A program made the translations under genes and the position numbers. Under the pieces are notes generated by a model that saw nothing but the letters and a program-made list of their open reading frames with translations, had not been told where the DNA came from and searched no databases. Below are positions 58,088-64,000 of a stretch of 64,000 nucleotides of DNA, piece by piece. Every line of letters starts with the position of its first letter. Position 1 is the first letter of the stretch. The stretch covers positions 124,001 through 188,000 of the forward strand of contig JAQSEB010000037.1 in NCBI GenBank assembly GCA_030063045.1, in the 5' to 3' direction. This stretch comes from Pratylenchus scribneri. Taxonomy: Eukaryota; Nematoda; Chromadorea; Rhabditida; Pratylenchidae.

Positions 58088-59182
58088 TCATGGTTGTAAT
58101 TGGCTTTCGTGAATCCATTGCCTCTCAGGATAGCCAATAAATTTCACAAGCACATCAAAGGTTCCATCCGGTCGCTTTTTCTTCCTATAGGTCTTTTCAA
58201 TACGGTAAGTTGTGTCGGCATCCCTTCTGACTTTGGCCAATTCTTCTCCATAAAATGAACCCTTGAATTTTTCCCCTTTATCGTCGCGAATTTTGTATAG
58301 AATAGGTTTGGATTTGGTTTTTACAGAATCCACTGTTAATATCTCATCTCCCCAGGACGGAATATAGCCTTTCTCGAAAATATGCTTTCCTCTGCTCATT
58401 CGAACCGTATCACCAGCTAAAAATTTGGGTTTCATTCTCTTTTGCTTAAATTTGAATTCATCGCCATATTGACGTTGCCAAACCTCTCGGGCATTTTTAA
58501 AATTCACGTCAATTGGGCGCATTCCGTGAGTCCTGCTCGGGGCATGATTGATTCCATCGACAATTTTCTGAAGCACATCAATCCATTTCAGTGTTTTAGT
58601 TTGTGAAAAATATCGATATAATCTTTGCTTTAAATTACGAATTGCTCTTTCAGCAAGAGAAGCCTTAACAAAACTTGAGCTTGTCTCAAGTTTCTGTATT
58701 TCCTCATTTTCAAAAAATTCCTTCAACAATTTATTCCGATATTCCGTGCCCAAATCCGAATAAACCCTTATGGGCTTAAAAGGCATTTGGTCTAGAAGTT
58801 TTTTAAATGCTTGCAACATATCTTCAGCCTTTTTAGTCTTTAACGGAATAGCAAAAAGCCTTTTTGATAGGACATCAATGGCAACTAAAATATAACGATG
58901 GCCATTATTGCTCCGGCTTAATGCACCCATCTCGGCCAAATCCGTTTGAATATCACTCATAAATCCCAGCGGAATTGTTTTTGCCCTCTTAAAATGCACT
59001 CTCCTTGGACGCATAAGGGAATAGGTCCGATGTCCTTGCAAATAATATTCAACATCTTTTCGGGTTATTTTTGAACCTAGTTTCTTCTTAGCCTCATTGT
59101 AAAGAGTGTCAACTCCGGAAAATGCAGCGGGTGATTCAGGAGTATTATATAATTGATTGAGTGTCGATTTTATTTCATCCAT
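58088..59182 (-). CDS. Retrovirus-like integrase with C-terminal chromodomain, 364 aa
   Basis: Inserts the element into host DNA. The start is the ATG at 59182. Core catalytic residues are Asp81 (DIQTDLAEM), Asp143 (VYSDLGTEY) and Glu179 (SLAERAIRNLKQR), with exactly 35 residues between the second Asp and the Glu. A helical N-terminal region has no clear HHCC zinc site. The residues around 320-364 form a chromodomain-like end: YRIEKTYRKKK, GTFDVLVKFIGYPERQWI. Chromodomains in integrases steer insertion to marked chromatin. Intact, and the best evidence that this copy was recently able to move. Confidence 0.95.
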   Translation of the reverse strand: MDEIKSTLNQLYNTPESPAAFSGVDTLYNEAKKKLGSKITRKDVEYYLQGHRTYSLMRPRRVHFKRAKTIPLGFMSDIQTDLAEMGALSRSNNGHRYILVAIDVLSKRLFAIPLKTKKAEDMLQAFKKLLDQMPFKPIRVYSDLGTEYRNKLLKEFFENEEIQKLETSSSFVKASLAERAIRNLKQRLYRYFSQTKTLKWIDVLQKIVDGINHAPSRTHGMRPIDVNFKNAREVWQRQYGDEFKFKQKRMKPKFLAGDTVRMSRGKHIFEKGYIPSWGDEILTVDSVKTKSKPILYKIRDDKGEKFKGSFYGEELAKVRRDADTTYRIEKTYRKKKRPDGTFDVLVKFIGYPERQWIHESQLQP

Positions 59183-59255
59183 AATTTATTTATTTAGAAA
59201 AAATGAATATAAATGATTTATAAAAAATATGGAAAATGATAAATAATTGAATGGA

Positions 59256-60593
59256 TTAATTGTTTTTATATTTGGCCACTCTTTTTTGTAGTTCTTCCCA
59301 TCTCTGTTTATTTGTTAATTTCTTAATTCCATTTCCATTTAATTCAATTGGCAGCTTCATATCCGATTGGGATGGTTTTGTTTTCGCCCATTTAATTGTC
59401 CCATTTAATGTCTCTTCTTGGGTTGGCTTCCTCCGTGCCCATTGGCGGCGACGAATTGAACCTTCTATTTCAATCCTCGGTTTCTTTTGTTCTGGAGGGC
59501 CTAGGGGTGGTTTTCTCTTTCTAGTTTCCCTTCTGACACCCGATGTAACAACTTCAATCAAATCAAGATCCTTTCTATATTTTACACCCGGCCTCCCATA
59601 TATTTCCATCGATGTTGGAGGCTTAGGTTTAGATATCCCTGTTAATGGGGCCTCCAATAATGCCAATTGAGTGGATGATGTAGGTAGAGCCGCTTGATCA
59701 TCCATCGGTTCCAATTCTTTCCTAATTGAGTGATAATTTCGTATAACAGAAGGTCGAGATGCTAATGATATTGAACCCTTTCGCCTAGATTTGATAGCTT
59801 CCACTCTTTTTGGTCCCATCGGATACATGGATATTCTATCCTTCTTCTTCTTTTCTAAGGTTTTCGATTTTAATAAAGCCACTTCATTGGAAGGAGGCGT
59901 ATCCAATAAAGCCAATTGTTCATTAGTCGGAGATGGTAAAGCCAAATTATTCATTGATGGTTCCGATTCTTCTCTAATTGCTTGATAATTTCGAAAAACA
60001 GATGGACGATGACGTAACGATATATGCCCTTTCTTTTTTGTCAAAGTCTTAGATTTTTTGGATATTTTAGCTAATTGGGTGTCAACATTTGTTGTTTCTA
60101 ATAAAGGCCATTTTCTTGGAATAAAAGGAATTTCATCTCTTCCTTCCTGAAATATTTCTGGAGGATTTTGAGAAAGGGATTCAGTGGAAGAAGATGGCTG
60201 GGAAGAAGCCAAATCATTTGCTGTTCTTGATTCATCCAAATTATTCGGTACATTTTCTACTTTTTTTGATAGCTTTGGGGTTTTCGGTGGACTTTTATCT
60301 TCATCAATCATTATTTCCTCATCCCCACTTTCAAATTCATCGCCTTTTTTAACCAACATTCTTAATCCATTTGTTAATTCAACTCGGGCAGGTCTACTCT
60401 CTCGCTCATTTCTCATTTGCAAATATCGACGGAGTTCTTGATTGTAAAGAATATTTTTTTGGGAAGACTCAATCCTGCCATGTTTAATTTTGTCCAATTC
60501 CCTTTTGGTGAAATCAAGATTGGGTTCGCCTGTATCCGTAGAAGTTAAACCTCGATAAATTGGTTCGGGTACGAGGAGATATTTTTGTGCCAT
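59256..60593 (-). CDS. Conserved Maverick protein with KYLLVPE start, 445 aa
   Basis: Starts MAQKYLLVPEPIYRGL, which I recognise as a recurring beginning of a Polinton/adintovirus protein of unknown function; YNQELRRYLQMRNERE (about 50-66) also belongs to that signature. The rest is long, basic and mostly disordered. It contains a twofold repeat: around 187-235 and 274-320 each copy runs ISLxxRPSVxRNYxxIRxE, then ALP and QLALL. Late sections are rich in Lys, Arg and Pro (RKRKPPLGPPEQKKPR), suggesting nuclear localisation or DNA packing. It is intact and sits between the integrase and a small conserved gene. A virion-associated role is likely but unproven. Confidence 0.72.
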   Translation of the reverse strand: MAQKYLLVPEPIYRGLTSTDTGEPNLDFTKRELDKIKHGRIESSQKNILYNQELRRYLQMRNERESRPARVELTNGLRMLVKKGDEFESGDEEIMIDEDKSPPKTPKLSKKVENVPNNLDESRTANDLASSQPSSSTESLSQNPPEIFQEGRDEIPFIPRKWPLLETTNVDTQLAKISKKSKTLTKKKGHISLRHRPSVFRNYQAIREESEPSMNNLALPSPTNEQLALLDTPPSNEVALLKSKTLEKKKKDRISMYPMGPKRVEAIKSRRKGSISLASRPSVIRNYHSIRKELEPMDDQAALPTSSTQLALLEAPLTGISKPKPPTSMEIYGRPGVKYRKDLDLIEVVTSGVRRETRKRKPPLGPPEQKKPRIEIEGSIRRRQWARRKPTQEETLNGTIKWAKTKPSQSDMKLPIELNGNGIKKLTNKQRWEELQKRVAKYKNN

Positions 60594-60617
60594 TAAATAA
60601 TAAAATGATTTTTTAAA

Positions 60618-60983
60618 TTAATTTTCCTTTTTTATAAGTAAATTTTTGGCCAATTCAATGAGAATGGGAGTAAGAAGAGCACCAAAAACGGCAGGGGCCC
60701 CACTTCCTTTTTGGACAATAAATTTTCTTGCGCCTTTCTCGCTACGTAATCTGCTCATTCGGCGCACAAAATCAGCATATGGCATTAGGCGATTCCTTTG
60801 CCTTGAGGTTAATTGAAAACGAGAGCACACAATGTTGAGGCAAATTTCTACAATGGCAAGAAGTTGTTGCGAATTTGCATGTTTCAAATATCGATGCAAT
60901 TTCTTTGGAGATTTAATTTTGGATAAACTTTTAAGAAATTGATAATTTTCATGAATTAATTGACTAATTTTTGCTTGGGTCAT
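60618..60983 (-). CDS. Conserved small Maverick protein, 121 aa
   Basis: Helical basic protein that begins MTQAKISQLIHENYQFLKSL and carries a central AIVEICLNIVCSRFQLTSRQ block. This fits a small protein commonly found near the ATPase in Mavericks (family pattern: E-x-x-x-N, then a Leu-Ser/Thr and Arg/Lys stretch). The C-terminus is a Gly-containing hydrophobic helix (PAVFGALLTPILIELA) that could be membrane-active or pack in the virion. Function unknown. Only 15 nt separate it from the ATPase stop, so co-transcription is likely. Confidence 0.65.
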   Translation of the reverse strand: MTQAKISQLIHENYQFLKSLSKIKSPKKLHRYLKHANSQQLLAIVEICLNIVCSRFQLTSRQRNRLMPYADFVRRMSRLRSEKGARKFIVQKGSGAPAVFGALLTPILIELAKNLLIKKEN

Positions 60984-60998
60984 TTTTAGGGAAATAAA

Positions 60999-61655
60999 TT
61001 AAAGACCGTTTTTGGGAATGAATATTGTACTCTCTTCTTCTTGATTAAATATATTTGTGCGAAGCCGAAGTGATGGATCGGATGAAGCATGCATATCAAT
61101 CAGCAAATAGCCATAGGGCTGATTTGTTGCTTGCCGATAGGCATCCATAAAATAGTCAAGTTGGCGAGGAAAAAGTTGAACACCAATATTCCTCACAGAA
61201 AGTGCCGAATTCGGAGATCGCATTAAGACCAAATATTGAGCATTTTGGCGAGCAATTTTAATTTTCTTTTCAAATAAATTTTGAGTGACAAAGACAATGG
61301 AAAAATTTTGATGGTGCGATTTTGCGGTAAACAGTTGATTCAGATATTTTTCATCTATTGCCAACAAAAGGTCATCCAATATTAGCAAAAGGGGCTTAGG
61401 TTGGCGTTTAATGACTTCTTCAGGGGGAACTCCGGCAAAAACGCCAATTCCGGATTTTTGGAGAACTGGTACAATGTCACTCATTTCACCAAAACAATAC
61501 AGTACACTTGAAGGCTTTGGAGAAATCAACTCTGACGATTCAGCAATAAATTTTAATAAGAAAGTGCTCTTCCCACTAGAGCTCGGACCACTAATTATCA
61601 TTCCAAATGGCGATTTTAACATTAATTCTTTATTAGAAAAAGAGGGAATATCCAT
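60999..61655 (-). CDS. Packaging ATPase (FtsK/HerA, A32-like), 218 aa
   Basis: Pumps the element DNA into the capsid. The start is the ATG at 61655. Walker A is GPSSSGKST (residues 23-31); Walker B is LLLILDD (about 89-95); FVTQNLF shortly after fits the sensor motif of the family. The length and ISGPSSSGKS start match the A32-like ATPases of Polintons and related viruses. Intact, with no intron. Confidence 0.93.
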   Translation of the reverse strand: MDIPSFSNKELMLKSPFGMIISGPSSSGKSTFLLKFIAESSELISPKPSSVLYCFGEMSDIVPVLQKSGIGVFAGVPPEEVIKRQPKPLLLILDDLLLAIDEKYLNQLFTAKSHHQNFSIVFVTQNLFEKKIKIARQNAQYLVLMRSPNSALSVRNIGVQLFPRQLDYFMDAYRQATNQPYGYLLIDMHASSDPSLRLRTNIFNQEEESTIFIPKNGL

Positions 61656-61703
61656 TGTTAAATTAAAAAATAAATGAATGTGAAAATGGGAATGGAGAGT
61701 TTA

Positions 61704-62741
61704 TTAAAAGAATTTAACGTTTGATGGGGATATTGGTTTGTTTTCAATTGGAATATTTGGAATAGAGGGAGTAATTGAGGCGATGGCTGCTTCTTCTTCC
61801 TCTTTCATCTGTTTTGCTTGTTCCTTCAATTCTTTCACTCGCTTTGGTTGATCGGGAATGCCTGTGGTCGCAGCTTTCATACTCTCATAGAATGCCTCAT
61901 ACTGATCGGATACAGGAGCCTGAACTGTATCAGATTTTACTTCTTCCTCTTTTGGTTCTTGATTTGGCTTACTTGGTAATTCTGAATCACCTAAAAAGGT
62001 GGCAGCAGCAGCCAAAATTTCCAACAAAACACTGAAGGGAATGGTTCGGCTTTCGGGATTCTTTGGCGCGAAAATTTTGTTATGTTTAGCCGAATTCTTT
62101 TGATAAGTCTCCATCAATTCAGGTGAAATGTTATTGCCATTTGGATTTGTGGTGAAAGAAGTGGCAGCGGAAAGAGCATCCAAAAATGCCTCGAAGCCCA
62201 TTCCACCGGCTTTCTTCACACGTCCAATCATTCCTTCGGCCACATCACCGCTGGGAACAATCCAATCAAGATAGGCATAAATTTCAGAAAGCGTCTCCTT
62301 CAAATTGTACTCCTTTTCCGGTTCCAATTTTGGCATTTTCTGTGGTGGTTCAGCCTGAATTTCCTTTTGACTTATAGAATTAATTGGGTGGCAAATTACC
62401 GGTGCTTGCTGCCCATGTTCCACGTTGAAAACTCTTCCCTTATTTTTGATCTTGAAAAAACAGTGGCCTGGAAGATCGTGTACCGAGTCAAATGGCACAA
62501 AGCGGCTTCCCTTCATCCGCGTACAAAACAGTGTAACGCCTTCCTTTGTCACAACAAAATCCAGCTCAACTTCACTCGACTTGCATTCCTTGCACTTTCC
62601 TTGATTGTCGAATGGAATGACACGTGGCATGGAAAGACGTTGGCTGGCATGGACCGTCACTCCGGTGGTGGTAATATTGAAATCTACTTCCGGTAATATT
62701 TGCAGGGCAAGGTTTTTCTTGTCGTTCATATTAAGAGCCAT
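61704..62741 (-). CDS. Maverick protein of unknown function with internal duplication, 345 aa
   Basis: The start is the ATG at 62741. The first 110 residues have two similar units of about 45 residues: one with DFNITTTGVTVHASQRLSMP then VIPFD, the other with DFVVTKEGVTLFCTRMKG then FVPFD. A CKECKSS site lies between them. This may be a pair of small beta domains. The middle (about 145-255) is helical and Ala-rich. The end is Glu/Lys/Pro-rich and disordered. No known family. It is divergent from the gene at 63106, with a TATA box at 62828-62837 on the minus strand. Intact. Confidence 0.65.
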   Translation of the reverse strand: MALNMNDKKNLALQILPEVDFNITTTGVTVHASQRLSMPRVIPFDNQGKCKECKSSEVELDFVVTKEGVTLFCTRMKGSRFVPFDSVHDLPGHCFFKIKNKGRVFNVEHGQQAPVICHPINSISQKEIQAEPPQKMPKLEPEKEYNLKETLSEIYAYLDWIVPSGDVAEGMIGRVKKAGGMGFEAFLDALSAATSFTTNPNGNNISPELMETYQKNSAKHNKIFAPKNPESRTIPFSVLLEILAAAATFLGDSELPSKPNQEPKEEEVKSDTVQAPVSDQYEAFYESMKAATTGIPDQPKRVKELKEQAKQMKEEEEAAIASITPSIPNIPIENKPISPSNVKFF

Positions 62742-63105
62742 TATTTTATTTGAAGGATTTAATTTTTAATTTGAATTGGAAATTTAAAAATGAATCGAGG
62801 GAATGGTTTGGGTTTGAATTTTCCCCTCTTTTATATAGCCCTGATTTTGGTCTATTTTTATTCAAATTTTTAATTTCAATTTTAAAATTCTCGAGTCTCC
62901 GCCCATTTCATTCTCGATTGGTCCTTTCGTTCCTCTTCCAGAATGAGGGAATATTTTGGCTCCGCCTTTGCCTCTTATTCTCGAGAGTCAAGAGTGGCTC
63001 ATTCTCGCCACTTTGGCCTTTCGTTTGCGCCATTCCCCTTTCTATTTTTTCCATTTTTTATTTATATTTTTTAATTTTAAAGATAATTTTCCATTCATTG
63101 AAAAA
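62742..63105. other. Divergent control region of the last two Maverick genes
   Basis: 364 bp with no gene. It holds the minus-strand TATA box and a ctcgag-containing stretch repeated around 62892 and 62983. Confidence 0.5.
62828..62837 (-). promoter_or_regulatory. TATA box of the 345-aa gene
   Basis: Minus-strand TATATAAAAG followed by agg, about 87 nt before the ATG at 62741. The TATAAAAGAGG word is the same as before the polymerase gene. Confidence 0.6.
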
Positions 63106-64000
63106 ATGAGTCGCCAAGTGCAAATTGATCGTATATTCAAGGCAGAAGATCCTAAAAAGCAGCACTTAATCGAGATTCGTTCAAAACCTTATTTTGTCGA
63201 ATATGATATGAGAAAACGGCTTTATCCAAAGGAGAGAGAAACGTAGGCTTAAATTTAAAATAAAAAATGATTATTCCCTCTTTTTAATAGGCTACGAAAG
63301 AGGATCCTAAAAATTGGATATCAATCCAACAAGATCTATGATCACTTCTTTCACCCCATATTTTCAACCTTTCAACCGCCAACAACAACAAATGCACCAC
63401 CAGTTGAAACAACGGTTGAATTGATTGAATCTTCTCCTCTTCCTGAGAATGTGCCAATTGATGAATCCGATTCGGTTCTAGAATCGAGTGAAAGTCCTCC
63501 AGCAACTGAAGTCCTTCCGCCTGCAGCTGATGAGCGCCCTCCGGCTGAATCGTCCGAATTTTTTCGAAAAATCCAGCTAGCAAAAGAGGTGAGGAAAATA
63601 TTTATTTAAATCTTATAAATTTAAATATTTAATTCCAGATAATCGATCAAAAATTGCCAAAGATTTTTGCATTCCTGGAAGAGAATGGCAAAATGGTCTA
63701 TTTTGACCGTGAAACGTTGACTTTTGTGGAAAATCCAAAGGTGAGTAAAGGGTTTTTATTTATTTAATAATGTATTTAACAGTATTTTTGGCGTTTGTTC
63801 ACCAGCGAGGAAATGCCCGAGGAAATGGAAGTGGTGCAAGAAGAAGGGTAAAAATTTGCTCATATTTTATTTCTAATTTAATATATAATTCAGGGAAGTG
63901 GACGGAGTTGTCGCCGCTGATTCAGCTGAATCTGCACCAGCCAGCCCTTTGGAATCACCTGCTTCGCCTTCAAACCTGTCATCAAATGGGTCGTATGTGA
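63106..64000 (+). CDS. Maverick protein of unknown function, incomplete at window edge
   Basis: Exons 63106-63242, 63291-63588, 63639-63740, 63783-63847 and 63893 to beyond 64000. All junctions are in phase with good splice sites and introns of 42-50 nt. The first part is basic (KPYFVEYDMRKRLYPKERE). The second exon is Pro/Glu/Ser/Thr-rich and likely disordered. Exon 3 has a short globular patch with ENGKMVYFDRETLTFV. The last exon is Ser/Pro/Ala-rich. About 240 residues are visible. No family recognised. It reads towards the missing right end of the element. Confidence 0.65.

Larger units (their letters stand above)
42721..64000. mobile_element. Maverick/Polinton virus-like DNA transposon (right end outside window)
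   Basis: Eighteen genes in a compact block with short introns. From left to right: SprT-like protease (-), small protein (+), RING protein (-), small helical protein (-), DNA polymerase B (+), PAZ-domain protein (-), small zinc-motif protein (+), adenain-like protease (-), membrane protein (-), major capsid protein (-), core protein (-), penton-like protein (-), integrase (-), a conserved KYLLVPE protein (-), a conserved 121-aa protein (-), packaging ATPase (-), a 345-aa protein (-) and an incomplete gene (+). Polymerase, integrase, ATPase, protease and capsid genes together are diagnostic of Maverick/Polinton elements and adintovirus-like viruses. The terminal inverted repeats and 6-bp target duplication expected for the family are not both visible here. 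Three core genes carry breaks. Confidence 0.95.

Overview
The window is nematode nuclear DNA. It is AT-rich, with short introns (many of 41-60 nt), and carries a type IV collagen gene, a nematode-type nuclear hormone receptor and many small foldback transposons. The species cannot be named from the sequence. Four GC-AG introns in the collagen gene and the strong AT bias would fit a plant-parasitic tylenchid, but that is only a guess.

Layout. (1) 382-4871, plus strand: a nine-exon nuclear hormone receptor. (2) 4965-6152: two non-autonomous DNA transposons lying edge to edge, each with an 8-bp target duplication. (3) 7279-20582, minus strand: a 42-exon alpha-2-type collagen IV gene (let-2-like) that stays in frame through every modelled junction (1823 aa), convergent with the receptor gene. 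(4) 20583-24917: no recognisable gene. (5) 24918-39665, minus strand: two tandem paralogous six-exon genes for large, predicted secreted, charged helical proteins (858 and 1015 aa) of no recognised family. Their introns are loaded with MITEs, a CAT/CTT microsatellite and a minisatellite, and the interval between them holds a tRNA-like relict. (6) 39666-42720: repeat debris. (7) 42721 to the right edge: most of a Maverick/Polinton, a virus-like transposon.

The Maverick carries the expected virion and replication set: protein-primed-type DNA polymerase B, retrovirus-like integrase with a chromodomain, FtsK/HerA-type packaging ATPase, adenain-like protease, hexon-like major capsid protein, penton-like minor capsid protein, and a small core protein of the adenovirus pX/pVI kind. 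It also has two proteins that I recognise as common in these elements. Three core genes show breaks: a frameshift near the polymerase N-terminus, a 139-bp tandem duplication in the major capsid gene, and a frameshift in the penton gene. This copy is therefore probably dead or dying, unless these are sequence errors, but most other genes are intact.

The cargo is the most interesting part. Gene 51408-52073 encodes a stand-alone Argonaute-type L1-PAZ segment with no MID or PIWI domain. A virus-like element of an RNAi-proficient host that carries only the small-RNA 3'-end-binding module suggests an RNAi decoy or suppressor (inference). Beside it are a SprT-like HExxH metalloprotease, a two-zinc-module RING protein, and an OTU-like Asp-Gly-x-Cys motif at the start of the polymerase. 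Together these point to ubiquitin and DNA-protein-crosslink functions.
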